From positions 16,199,164 to 16,263,163 of the forward strand of contig NC_085860.1 of assembly GCF_034702125.1 (NCBI RefSeq): a stretch of 64,000 nucleotides of DNA, read 5' to 3'. A program made the translations under genes and the position numbers. This stretch comes from Engraulis encrasicolus (lineage: Eukaryota > Chordata > Actinopteri > Clupeiformes > Engraulidae). The notes below the pieces were generated by a model. That model worked only from the letters and a program-made list of their open reading frames with translations. It was not told where the DNA came from and ran no database searches. How positions within the stretch are numbered: position 1 is the first letter of the stretch; every line of letters starts with the position of its first letter. Positions 1-9,582 of the stretch are shown one piece after another.

Positions 1-116
1 TCTTCTCTTCCCTTCTCTTCTCTTCTCTTCTCTTCTCTTCTCTTCTCTTCTCTTCTCTTCTCCACTCCTCTCTCTCCTCTCCTCTGCTCTCCTCTCTATC
101 TCCTCTCCTCTCTATC
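1..116. repeat. TTCTC pentanucleotide / pyrimidine-rich tract
   Basis: Tandem TTCTC units run from the window edge to about 60, then degrade into CTCTCC-rich sequence. The array probably continues beyond the window. No coding content. Confidence 0.9.
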
Positions 117-597
117 AGTCTTTCTTCCCACACTCCCTCACTCTTTCTTGCGAAATGCAGTCTTGAAAGAAAACTAATTTCTCATAAATTCATGTGATTT
201 CACTGCCTCTGCTCTTGTTTGTGCCATGTCTTGGCACGTAGTAACATTACTTTTTTTTTTAGCTTTTACTTTCAAGGACTGTGCCTGTCAGCTCAAAGCA
301 AAACATGTTTTTGTTTCTCACAACCAGTGGTTCAGTGGTTCTGCAGCTTGTAACATTGCGAGAGGCTCTTGTGAACTCACTTTGCTGCTCTCCATGGGCC
401 TGTGAATGCCCTGGGTGAGTTTACAGCAGGTGAGCAGAGCATTTGTCGAACTGTAACAGTTCTCTGTGAGTGACGGCTCCAACTTCTAGACTCCAGGGAA
501 ACTGAAGACTAAAATGTTGCTTGAGCTTTGGAGCTGGCTACTCCTCCTGAGCAAAGGTGTTTGGATGTGTCAGGCTCTGGTCAAGAAAGTGTTCGCG
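117..597. other. unassigned non-coding sequence
   Basis: Ordinary mixed-composition sequence. I see no exon, transposon end or repeat that I can support. Confidence 0.4.
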
Positions 598-772
598 TGC
601 GTGCGTATGTATGTGAGTGCGTGTGCACAAGCTTTTGTGTGTGCACGTGTCTGTGTGTGTGCATGCGTGCGTGCATGCATGCATGCAAGCGTGTGCTTTT
701 GTGTGTGTGTCTGTGTCTGTGTGCGTGCGTCTGTGTGTGCGTGTGCGTGTGTGGGTGTGTCTGTGTGTGTCC
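598..772. repeat. imperfect GT/GTGC-rich microsatellite
   Basis: Alternating purine-pyrimidine tract of GTGC, GTGT and GCAT units. The Cys/Val and His/Thr open frames here are repeat translations. Confidence 0.85.
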
Positions 773-1508
773 GCAAGGCCACAGATAAGTGCCTTCCCCT
801 CTTCCCATGGCCAGACCTCCCTTCCCTGTCTGAAATTGCATCACAGTCTGGCAATGGCAAACAGGTAATGGAAGGAACGTAAGAAAGAAAGAAACAGAGA
901 AAGGAGGGCAGAGTGCCGATTACAAGTGGAAGAGAAATGGTTTGCTGTGGCTAGATTCAACACCTGCAAATGGATCTCACACTTAAGTCCTGCTCTACCT
1001 TCCATTTGCGCTCTATTAATACCACAAGACATACCTGTCTGAAAACCTGACATTACTCTGTCACAAAAATGTGGAAAATGTTTCATTTTGCAAGTATGGC
1101 ATATCAAGGCTCCCTGGATCTACTCAATGAGCAGCGGAATTATCGAAGGGAACAATAGCAACTGTAGCAAGAAGGACAAAACCATATGGGCCACTGGCGC
1201 ACGCCCACCTGAATGTCAGGTCATGTACCATAAATCAATTTATTGGCCTGGACTACGCAGATGCAGACACTTAAATTCAGTCAAGAAAAACATTTTTTAT
1301 AAAGGCTAAACCTGATTGGTGTTTCAGCCATAACGTTAAAAGAGTTTTTCTGGAATGCTGTAGACATGATGCCTTGCCCCAGATGAAAAATTCTGTAACA
1401 TTTAATATCAGGATTGTCATTTTTGGTTTCAAGCTAAAAAAATGGGGGGGGGGAGATCAAATCAGAGTCGTCACAAATAGATGCTCTTAAATCATTGTAC
1501 AGTTCCAT
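773..1508. other. unassigned non-coding sequence
   Basis: Short open frames only, with no convincing splice sites or recognisable element. Confidence 0.4.
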
Positions 1509-1516
1509 CCTTCAAC

Positions 1517-1747
1517 CAGGCCTGGTCTGGCCATCTGGCTTACAGGGCATTTCCCAGTGGGCCCTGCTCCCTCGTGGGCTGCTATTTTCAGAAATGTTTT
1601 AAAAAAAAAACTGTTTTTACATTTCTGAAAATAGGGACCCACGAGGGTGCAGGGCCCACCAGTGAGTCAGTTCTACTCCGCTAATTTTGAGGGGCCCCTT
1701 TAAGCCAAAAGTGCCTGGGCCCTACTTATCCCCCCAGGTCAGCGCTG
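1517..1747. mobile_element. hAT-type foldback MITE, copy 1 (family I)
   Basis: A 231-bp element flanked by an exact 8-bp duplication, CCTTCAAC (1509-1516 and 1748-1755), the size typical of hAT transposition. It starts CAGGCCTGGTCTGG and ends as the reverse complement of CAGCGCTGACCTGG. The middle folds back: TATTTTCAGAAATG near 1581 pairs with CATTTCTGAAAATA near 1621. No coding capacity. Related copies lie at 15310 and 55186. Confidence 0.85.
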
Positions 1748-1755
1748 CCTTCAAC

Positions 1756-1995
1756 ATGGTAGTCATGGAACACTCATGAACTTGAAACTCATTTGACAAG
1801 ACTACACATGAGGTATTCAGCCAAATCTAAACCAACTTATTTAAATAGCTTTGAATACCATGGATGGCATTTTGCCAAAGCTGCACCTGCTTCATAGCTG
1901 TTCCCGGTGTCCTGATCAATGTCTTGCATGGAAACCTTCCTAACCGGTCTGTGCAGAGGTGCCAATGCCCAGGTTCAGAAAGCAAAAAACACAGC
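1756..1995. other. unassigned non-coding sequence
   Basis: Nothing supportable between the hAT-type MITE and the Penelope-like insertion. Confidence 0.35.
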
Positions 1996-2011
1996 TAAAT
2001 AATATGAGGCA
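1996..2011. repeat. left target-site duplication of the Penelope-like insertion
   Basis: TAAATAATATGAGGCA here recurs at 9660-9675, directly outside the other end of the insertion. The first T and A bases overlap element sequence on the right, so the duplication is 15-16 bp. Confidence 0.85.
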
Positions 2012-2188
2012 TCAAGTATTGGCAGAGGACGCGCTCAACTTCTTGGAAAACCGAAAAGCTTTTGGGTGCGAGATAAAAAGCGTCAACTTAAGGAAGAAGA
2101 AATCCGCACTCACAAACTGCGTCTCATTATTTATTTATATTACCACCATGTCCAAAAAGCAAACGCGTTTCGGCTAACAAGCCTTCAT
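2012..2188 (-). repeat. pseudo-LTR at the 3' end of copy A
   Basis: A 177-bp segment near-identical to 5801-5977, in the same orientation relative to copy A. Its inner edge carries the ribozyme-like core. Confidence 0.85.
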
Positions 2189-2191
2189 CAG
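2168..2191 (-). ncRNA. hammerhead ribozyme-like core, outer left end
   Basis: On the minus strand: CTGATGA (2191-2185), then a GGCT/AGCC stem with a 4-base loop, then GAAA (2171-2168). This is the invariant core of hammerhead ribozymes, which are known from Penelope-like pseudo-LTRs. I could not fix the cleavage triplet or stems I and III, so self-cleavage is inference. Confidence 0.6.
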
Positions 2192-2705
2192 TGCGTGGTA
2201 CTCAGAACAAAGAAAGGGGTGCATCTTATCAAAGGGGAGGTGAGAGGTCACAAGCTGCAGGTGGATCACATGATAGTGGGTGGCACCCAAGGGTGCAAAA
2301 ACACAGTGTAGCCTATAGGCCGGAACAAAAATACACCGTCTATATCTTTAAAACAAAAGGAACAATAAAGAATGGAAAAAAGAAAAAGAAAAACAAGGCT
2401 GGAATTGTAGGATGTCTAAAAAAACCAAAATGTTATGAAGGCAGCAGCAAGTACCATCGCTGGCCATAGCCAACATTAAGACTAATAAATGTAATGACAT
2501 AACCAGTAACCAAAACATATTTACTGAGAAATTGTATTAATGGAGGAAACAGCAGCCTTCACTCATACCTATCCCTTTCATCCCCATAGATAAATAAATA
2601 AATAATGGGCTAAACCCCATCAGTGCGCAATATACCCAACCACCATGACGCCCGGTTTTCCATCAGAGCCCAGTGAACCTACAAAAGAAAATAAAGTACA
2701 ATAGA

Positions 2706-5113
2706 TTATAAGAAACTAGTTAGCGTTAGTTCTTCATTAAGCCCATTAGGTTGGACTGTTTGGAGCGTAAATATCCAATAGGCCTCTCTTTGGAGCAGGA
2801 GGCGCTCCCTGTCACCACCTCGTTTAAGAGGCTTGACTAACTCGATGCCCTGGAATCTCAGTGTACAAACATCGTGGCCACATTCATTAAAGTGTCTTGC
2901 CACGGGAGACTTAATGTCATGATTGCGTATGTTGCTTTTGTGTTCGTTTATTCGTATTCTTAGTTCACGTTTAGTTTTCCCAACGTAGCCAAATCCGCAC
3001 GGACATTTCAACAAATAGACCACAAAAGTGGTGCGGCATGTTATTCTCCCCCTCACAGAGAATGACCTGCCGGTACGCGGGTGTAGAAAGGCATTGCCCT
3101 TAATCATTGCATTGCAGTTTACGCAGTTTTTGCAGGGGTAGTTACCCGGGTCAAGATTAGTAAGCCAGTTAGTAGGTGGGGTGAAACTATCAGCCCTTAC
3201 CAAAGAATCTCGCACATTTGGAAATCTTTTAAAAGCAAAAAGAGGAGGATCTTGGAAGGAGTGGCCAATCTGCGAGTCGCTAGACAGTATGTGCCAATGC
3301 CTTTTCATAGTTGCCTTCACGTCGGAAGAAAGGGTAGAACAGGTTGAAGACAAAACAATGCGGTTATCAGACTAATCTTCTTTTTCTCAAGCAAGGATTC
3401 CCGTTCCATGTTACGTGCCCTGTCCAAACATGAGTTCAGATTTTCAAGGTCGTAACCTTTTGACAAAAAACGTTCATAAATAATTTTGGCTTGGCTCTCA
3501 AAATCATCAGCAGTACTACAAATTCTCCTCATACGCAGGAATTGACTATAGGGGAGAGATTTCTTCATTGAGGGAGGGTGATAGCTTTTAGAATGTAAAA
3601 AGTTATTTCTATCAGTAGGTTTTCGAAAAACCGACGTCTGGAGAACCGGACCTGTGGACCTAGAAACATTCACATCAAGGAAAGAAATAGATGACTTGTC
3701 ATACTCCAAAGTGAAATGTATCGAATCCAGCCTAGAATTCAGAAAGTCATGGAAATTGTGAAGTTGTTCCTCAGTGCCTTTAAACACAAAGAATATGTCA
3801 TCAATAAAGCGAAAATAGCATTTAAGACATTGCAAGAAAGAATTTTTAGAAGAATAAACAAAGTCCTCCTCAAATTTGCCCATGAACAGGTTTGCGTAAT
3901 TTGGGGCAAATGGGGAACCCATGGCGGTCCCCTTCACCTGATGGTAAAAACTGTTCTCGTATTTGAAGTAGTTCATGTTGAGCACAATGTGTGCCAGATC
4001 CCATAAGAATGACGACGGGGGTTCATCCACATCCCGTGATTTGAGATAATGATCTAACGCGGATAAGCCAAGGTCGTGTGGGATGTTTGTGTAGAGGCTT
4101 GTAATGTCCATAGTGCACAGGAAGTCATCATTGGAAACATTGACATTCATAAGTTTGCTTAAAAAGTCAGATGTGTCTCTTAGATAAGAGGGCAAGGACC
4201 AGACGATGGGTTTAATATACCAGTCCACATATTGTGAAATGCCCTCGGTGAGAGATTGACAACCAGCTACAATAGGGCGTCCGGGAACAGTGATGTCACA
4301 TTTTTTGTGTATCTTGGGCAAGGTGTAAAAGACAGGTCGGACAGGGTGTTGCTGAAGTAAAAATTCATGTTCGTTTTTAGTGATGTAATTCTCAGTCCTG
4401 CCAGTGCTCAGTGTGCGTTTTATGGAGTTAAAAAAACGGCCAGTTGGATCACACATGAGCGGCGCGTAAAACTCCTTGTCTCCCAATTGTCGTAGGATTT
4501 CATTGCGGTATGCCTCTTTATCTTGTAATACTATTCCTCCGCCTTTATCTGCATTTTTAATCACAATGGTGTCATCTTCAGATAAAGTTCGTAGAGCAGC
4601 CCGCTCGGAATGTGAGAGATTTGGATAAAAATGTTGGGGCTTCTCTAATTGTTTAGAGACATCCTGATCAACCAGACGGCAAAAGGTTTGGACTGAGGGG
4701 TTAAGAACATGGGGCATGAAAGTACTTTTGGGTCGAAAATGGCTCTTAGGCGAGTTATCCTGGGGGGCAGTCGGTTCTCTAGGTGGGGCAGGGGGGGCCG
4801 GATTTGTTGTGAAAAAAGCTCTCAATTTCACAGATCTGAAAAATTTGAAAAGTTCAATTTTTGTCATGAAAGGGTCTGTGTGCTTAGATGGAACAAAAGA
4901 GAGGCCCTTTGAGAGAACAGCAGTCTCCTCCGCACTAAGAGCTCTGCTGGATAGGTTTATCACATTTGATACCTCCGTGTCTGCCACCGTCTCCCTGCGT
5001 AACCGGTGTTTCTTGCCACCCCTTCGTGTCGGTCTCCTCTTGTATTTCTGGCCCGAGGTCCGTGTCTCCCCTCCTGGTGTAAAAAATTGCGTGCGGTACC
5101 TGCTGACGTAGTT
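2706..5113 (-). pseudogene. RT/endonuclease ORF2 of copy A, frameshifted
   Basis: Minus-strand equivalent of the intact ORF2 in copy B. It carries the DKG motif, RT blocks with YTNIPH and FIDD, and the Cys-rich GIY-YIG region. Around 3370-3390 it reads one base short of copy B (in the stretch coding LLEKK), which shifts the frame. The endonuclease part (2706 to about 3353) is therefore out of frame with the RT part (3317 to 5113). Apart from this lesion and a few substitutions (for example Pro for Ser near residue 66), it matches copy B. Product in life: reverse transcriptase with nicking endonuclease for target-primed insertion. This copy is probably inactive. Confidence 0.85.
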
Positions 5114-5759
5114 TCACTTGCAGATTCATCAGTTGAGAGGCCACTGGAGTAGGAGTCGACCGTACGACGCCCGCTGCGCCATCTGCGCGCAGGTGCCGGG
5201 TTGAAGAGCCAACTGTAGACTCGATCGTTTTTGTAGTCCATGGTGTCACGGCGATACTTCCGCAATTTGGTTTCCATGATTTCTTTCCTGTATGTATCCA
5301 AAAGTGAGGTGCAGCGCTCATCTATCTCCTTTAGTTTATTAGCATCAAAAGTGTCCTGCATCTCTTTTTGAACCTCGGTAATTTCAGCTCGTGCTTTGGA
5401 GATTTCTGCATTCGTGTGCTCAATGACCAAAAGCATCAGGTCCAATGAACATTTATTAGTGATCTCACACCATTTCTTGCAGAAGGCATCATCCTCACGT
5501 CCTATTGTGGGTTCTTTGTCGATCCTGAGTCCTCTTGGAATGCGCTTGTTTCTGAAGTAGTGCGATAGAGTTGATCCATGCAATTCATTCCGTACTTCTG
5601 TCTTTTTCGCCTTTTCAAGTCGCTCGAATAGGGATCCAAAGGCATCGGTAATAAAAGGCTCTGATTCGGTGGGAAAAGAATCCTTTCAGAGTCGGCGTCA
5701 GAAAAAAATAGGGTGGAAGCCCTTGCTTCAGTTAGTTTATCTATATCTGTGTAGGACAT
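4960..5759 (-). pseudogene. upstream ORF1 of copy A, frameshifted
   Basis: Starts at the same ATG as copy B ORF1 (minus strand, 5759-5757). It stays in frame to the PPNQSL residues, then is shifted by a 2-base difference near 5655 (copy A has TTTTATTACC where copy B has TTTTTACC). Downstream, the original frame resumes as 5583-4960 and ends overlapping ORF2, as in copy B. Confidence 0.8.
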
Positions 5760-5800
5760 GGTGGTATTGGTATGAAGGAGCGGCGTCAAAAAAGTAGACT
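5760..5800 (-). other. leader of copy A between pseudo-LTR and ORF1
   Basis: About 40 bases between the pseudo-LTR edge and the start codon. Copy B lacks all of it except the last bases (CCTTCAT onward), so copy B is truncated at its 5' end. Confidence 0.6.
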
Positions 5801-5977
5801 TCAAGTATTGGCAGAGGACGCGCTCAACTTCTTGGAAAACCGAAAAGCTTTTGGGTGCGAGATAAAAAGCGTCAACTTAAGGAAGAAGAAATCCGCACTC
5901 ACAAACTGCGTCTCATTATTTATTTATATTACCACCATGTCCAAAAAGCAAACGCGTTTCGGCTAACAAGCCTTCAT
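5801..5977 (-). repeat. central pseudo-LTR (5' end of copy A)
   Basis: Near-identical to 2012-2188. In minus orientation it lies directly 5' of copy A, so it is where the element promoter is expected. Here the bases preceding GAAGGC read GGTAT rather than CTGAT, so the hammerhead core is interrupted exactly at the junction with copy B. Confidence 0.8.
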
Positions 5978-5989
5978 ACCAATACCACC

Positions 5990-6787
5990 ATGTCCTACAC
6001 AGATATAGATAAACTAACTGAAGCAAGGGCTTCCACCCTATTTTTTTCTGACGCCGACTCTGAAAGGATTCTTTTCCCACCGAATCAGAGCCTTTTTACC
6101 GATGCCTTTGGATCCCTATTCGAGCGACTTGAAAAGGCGAAAAAGACAGAAGTACGGAATGAATTGCATGGATCAACTCTATCGCACTACTTCAGAAACA
6201 AGCGCATTCCAAGAGGACTCAGGATCGACAAAGAACCCACAATAGGACGTGAGGATGATGCCTTCTGCAAGAAATGGTGTGAGATCACTAATAAATGTTC
6301 ATTGGACCTGATGCTTTTGGTCATTGAGCACACGAATGCAGAAATCTCCAAAGCACGAGCTGAAATTACCGAGGTTCAAAAAGAGATGCAGGACACTTTT
6401 GATGCTAATAAACTAAAGGAGATAGATGAGCGCTGCACCTCACTTTTGGATACATACAGGAAAGAAATCATGGAAACCAAATTGCGGAAGTATCGCCGTG
6501 ACACCATGGACTACAAAAACGATCGAGTCTACAGTTGGCTCTTCAACCCGGCACCTGCGCGCAGATGGCGCAGCGGGCGTCGTACGGTCGACTCCTACTC
6601 CAGTGGCCTCTCAACTGATGAATCTGCAAGTGAAACTACGTCAGCAGGTACCGCACGCAATTTTTTACACCAGGAGGGGAGACACGGACCTCGGGCCAGA
6701 AATACAAGAGGAGACCGACACGAAGGGGTGGCAAGAAACACCGGTTACGCAGGGAGACGGTGGCAGACACGGAGGTATCAAATGTGA
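5990..6787 (+). CDS. Penelope-like ORF1 (copy B), 265 residues
   Basis: The ATG at 5990 sits in a strong context (ACCACCATGT) just after the junction. The open frame extends upstream into the pseudo-LTR, but that part belongs to the repeat. The protein is highly charged. Residues about 90-170 are rich in Glu/Lys/Leu (ISKARAEITEVQKEMQD) and look like a coiled coil, followed by KYRRDTMDYKNDRVYSWL and a basic, Ser-rich tail. Such N-terminal regions precede the DKG and RT domains in other Penelope-like proteins, where they form one ORF. Here the frame runs out at TGA 6785-6787 while the RT continues in the -1 frame from 6634. The residues after about 226 look like out-of-frame translation of the basic region that opens ORF2. 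Probable product: the N-terminal part of a frameshifted polyprotein, or a short stand-alone protein. Confidence 0.75.
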   Translation: MSYTDIDKLTEARASTLFFSDADSERILFPPNQSLFTDAFGSLFERLEKAKKTEVRNELHGSTLSHYFRNKRIPRGLRIDKEPTIGREDDAFCKKWCEITNKCSLDLMLLVIEHTNAEISKARAEITEVQKEMQDTFDANKLKEIDERCTSLLDTYRKEIMETKLRKYRRDTMDYKNDRVYSWLFNPAPARRWRSGRRTVDSYSSGLSTDESASETTSAGTARNFLHQEGRHGPRARNTRGDRHEGVARNTGYAGRRWQTRRYQM

Positions 6788-9042
6788 TAAACCTATCCAG
6801 CAGAGCTCTTAGTGCGGAGGAGACTGCTGTTCTCTCAAAGGGCCTCTCTTTTGTTCCATCTAAGCACACAGACCCTTTCATGACAAAAATTGAACTTTTC
6901 AAATTCTTCAGATCTGTGAAATTGAGAGCTTTTTTTACAACAAATCCGGCCCCCTCTGCCCCACCTAGAGAACCGACTGCCCCCCAGGATAACTCGCCTA
7001 AGAGCCATTTTCGACCCAAAAGTACTTTCATGCCCCATGTTCTTAACCCCTCAGTCCAAACCTTTTGCCGTCTGGTTGATCAGGATGTCTCTAAACAATT
7101 AGAGAAGCCCCAACATTTTTATCCAAATCTCTCACATTCCGAGCGGGCTGCTCTACGAACTTTATCTGAAGATGACACCATTGTGATTAAAAATGCAGAT
7201 AAAGGCGGAGGAATAGTATTACAAGATAAAGAGGCATACCGCAATGAAATCCTACGACAATTGGGAGACAAGGAGTTTTACGCGCCGCTCATGTGTGATC
7301 CAACTGGCCGTTTTTTTAACTCCATAAAACGCACACTGAGCACTGGCAGGACTGAGAATTACATCACTAAAAACGAACATGAATTTTTACTTCAGCAACA
7401 CCCTGTCCGACCTGTCTTTTACACCTTGCCCAAGATACACAAAAAATGTGACATCACTGTTCCCGGACGCCCTATTGTAGCTGGTTGTCAATCTCTCACC
7501 GAGGGCATTTCACAATATGTGGACTGGTATATTAAACCCATCGTCTGGTCCTTGCCCTCTTATCTAAGAGACACATCTGACTTTTTAAGCAAACTTATGA
7601 ATGTCAATGTTTCCAATGATGACTTCCTGTGCACTATGGACATTACAAGCCTCTACACAAACATCCCACACGACCTTGGCTTATCCGCGTTAGATCATTA
7701 TCTCAAATCACGGGATGTGGATGAACCCCCGTCGTCATTCTTATGGGATCTGGCACACATTGTGCTCAACATGAACTACTTCAAATACGAGAACAGTTTT
7801 TACCATCAGGTGAAGGGGACCGCCATGGGTTCCCCATTTGCCCCAAATTACGCAAACCTGTTCATGGGCAAATTTGAGGAGGACTTTGTTTATTCTTCTA
7901 AAAATTCTTTCTTGCAATGTCTTAAATGCTATTTTCGCTTTATTGATGACATATTCTTTGTGTTTAAAGGCACTGAGGAACAACTTCACAATTTCCATGA
8001 CTTTCTGAATTCTAGGCTGGATTCGATACATTTCACTTTGGAGTATGACAAGTCATCTATTTCTTTCCTTGATGTGAATGTTTCTAGGTCCACAGGTCCG
8101 GTTCTCCAGACGTCGGTTTTTCGAAAACCTACTGATAGAAATAACTTTTTACATTCTAAAAGCTATCACCCTCCCTCAATGAAGAAATCTCTCCCCTATA
8201 GTCAATTCCTGCGTATGAGGAGAATTTGTAGTACTGCTGATGATTTTGAGAGCCAAGCCAAAATTATTTATGAACGTTTTTTGTCAAAAGGTTACGACCG
8301 TGAAAATCTGGACTCATGTTTAGACAGGGCACGTAACATGGAACGGGAATCCTTGCTTGAGAAAAAAGATGTCAAGTCTGATAACCGCATTGTTTTGTCT
8401 TCAACCTTTTCTCCTCTTTCCTCTGACGTGAAGGCAACTGTGAAAAGGCATTGGCACATACTGTCTAGCGACTCGCAGATTGGCCACTCCTTCCAAGATC
8501 CTCCTCTTTTTGCTTTTAAAAGATTTCCAAATGTGCGAGATTCTTTGGTAAGGGCTGATAGTTTCACCCCACCTACTAACTGGCTTACTAATCTTGACCC
8601 GGGTAACTACCCCTGCAAAAACTGCGTAAACTGCAATGCAATGATTAAGGGCAATGCCTTTCTACACCCGCGTACCGGCAGGTCATTCTCTGTGAGGGGG
8701 AGAATAACATGCCGCACCACTTTTGTGGTCTATTTGTTGAAATGTCCGTGCGGATTTGGCTACGTTGGGAAAACTAAACGTGAACTAAGAATACGAATAA
8801 ACGAACACAAAAGCAACATACGCAATCATGACATTAAGTCTCCCGTGGCAAGACACTTTAATGAATGTGGCCACGATGTTTGTACACTGAGATTCCAGGG
8901 CATCGAGTTAGTCAAGCCTCTTAAACGAGGTGGTGACAGGGAGCGCCTCCTGCTCCAAAGAGAGGCCTATTGGATATTTACGCTCCAAACAGTCCAACCT
9001 AATGGGCTTAATGAAGAACTAACGCTAACTAGTTTCTTATAA
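6634..9042 (+). CDS. Penelope-like reverse transcriptase / GIY-YIG endonuclease ORF2 (copy B)
   Basis: Open frame with no internal lesion. There is no ATG near its beginning (the codon at 6760 is GTG), so it is unlikely to start independently; entry by -1 frameshift from ORF1 at 6661-6667 fits. A basic segment (KYKRRPTRRGGKKHR) leads in. Counting from the GTG codon: DKG at 147-149; RT region about 215-480 with GRPIV, CTMDITSLYTNIPH (catalytic Asp near 294), GTAMGSPFAP and YFRFIDDIFF (catalytic FIDD near 394-397); Cys-rich linker CKNCVNC at 619-625 plus Cys 651, 662 and 664; then VVYLLKCPCGFGYVGKT, the GIY-YIG core (656-672), an RIRINEH helix and the conserved Glu in REAYWI near 735. Function: target-primed reverse transcription. 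The copy appears capable of making a full-length enzyme if the frameshift occurs. Confidence 0.88.
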   Translation, partial: NYVSRYRTQFFTPGGETRTSGQKYKRRPTRRGGKKHRLRRETVADTEVSNVINLSSRALSAEETAVLSKGLSFVPSKHTDPFMTKIELFKFFRSVKLRAFFTTNPAPSAPPREPTAPQDNSPKSHFRPKSTFMPHVLNPSVQTFCRLVDQDVSKQLEKPQHFYPNLSHSERAALRTLSEDDTIVIKNADKGGGIVLQDKEAYRNEILRQLGDKEFYAPLMCDPTGRFFNSIKRTLSTGRTENYITKNEHEFLLQQHPVRPVFYTLPKIHKKCDITVPGRPIVAGCQSLTEGISQYVDWYIKPIVWSLPSYLRDTSDFLSKLMNVNVSNDDFLCTMDITSLYTNIPHDLGLSALDHYLKSRDVDEPPSSFLWDLAHIVLNMNYFKYENSFYHQVKGTAMGSPFAPNYANLFMGKFEEDFVYSSKNSFLQCLKCYFRFIDDIFFVFKGTEEQLHNFHDFLNSRLDSIHFTLEYDKSSISFLDVNVSRSTGPVLQTSVFRKPTDRNNFLHSKSYHPPSMKKSLPYSQFLRMRRICSTADDFESQAKIIYERFLSKGYDRENLDSCLDRARNMERESLLEKKDVKSDNRIVLSSTFSPLSSDVKATVKRHWHILSSDSQIGHSFQDPPLFAFKRFPNVRDSLVRADSFTPPTNWLTNLDPGNYPCKNCVNCNAMIKGNAFLHPRTGRSFSVRGRITCRTTFVVYLLKCPCGFGYVGKTKRELRIRINEHKSNIRNHDIKSPVARHFNECGHDVCTLRFQGIELVKPLKRGGDRERLLLQREAYWIFTLQTVQPNGLNEELTLTSFL
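6661..6667 (+). promoter_or_regulatory. candidate -1 ribosomal frameshift heptamer (T TTT TTA)
   Basis: In the ORF1 frame the codons read AAT TTT TTA, the canonical X XXY YYZ phasing. A -1 slip leads exactly into ORF2. The heptamer lies inside the 6634-6787 overlap. Copy A has the same six T plus A. GC-richer sequence with a possible short GAGG/CCTC stem follows; I did not fold it. A one-base loss from a run of seven T in the source element would give the same picture. Confidence 0.5.
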
Positions 9043-9558
9043 TCTATTGTACTTTATTTTCTTTTGTAGGTTCACTGGGCTCTGATGGGAAAACCGGGCG
9101 TCATGGTGGTTGGGTATATTGCGCACTGATGGGGTTTAGCCCATTATTTATTTATTTATCTATGGGGATGAAAGGGATAGGTATGAGTGAAGGCTGCTGT
9201 TTCCTCCATTAATACAATTTCTCAGTAAATATGTTTTGATTACTGGTTATGTCATTACATTTATTAGTCTTAATGTTTGCTATGGCCAGCGATGGTACTT
9301 GCTGCTGCCTTCATAACATTTTGTTTTTTTTAGACATCCTACAATTCCAGCCTTGTTTTTTCTTTTTCTTTTTTCCATTCTTTATTGTTCCTTTTGTTTT
9401 AAAGATATAGACGGTGTATTTTTGTTCCGGCCTATAGGCTACACTGTGTTTTTGCACCCTTGGGTGCCACCCACTATCATGTGATCCACCTGCAGCTTGT
9501 GACCTCTCACCTCCCCTTTGATAAGATGCACCCCTTTCTTTGTTCTGAGTACCACGCA
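9043..9558 (+). other. 3' untranslated region of copy B
   Basis: Non-coding and AT-rich, including a T/CTTT-rich stretch near 9350-9400. It mirrors 2192-2705 of copy A. Confidence 0.75.
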
Positions 9559-9582
9559 CTGATGAAGGCTTGTTAGCCGAAA
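9559..9582 (+). ncRNA. hammerhead ribozyme-like core, outer right end
   Basis: CTGATGA (9559-9565), GGCT-TGTT-AGCC hairpin (9567-9578), GAAA (9579-9582). Sense orientation relative to copy B, downstream of its ORF. Cleavage site not located. Confidence 0.6.

Noticed and set aside
5855..5989. Upstream extension of ORF1 into the pseudo-LTR
   Set aside because: The same residues are encoded by every pseudo-LTR copy, including ones not followed by an ORF. The ATG at 5990 has a strong initiation context.
6760..6762. Start codon for ORF2 at 6760
   Set aside because: The codon is GTG, not ATG, and the frame is open and protein-like further upstream to 6634.
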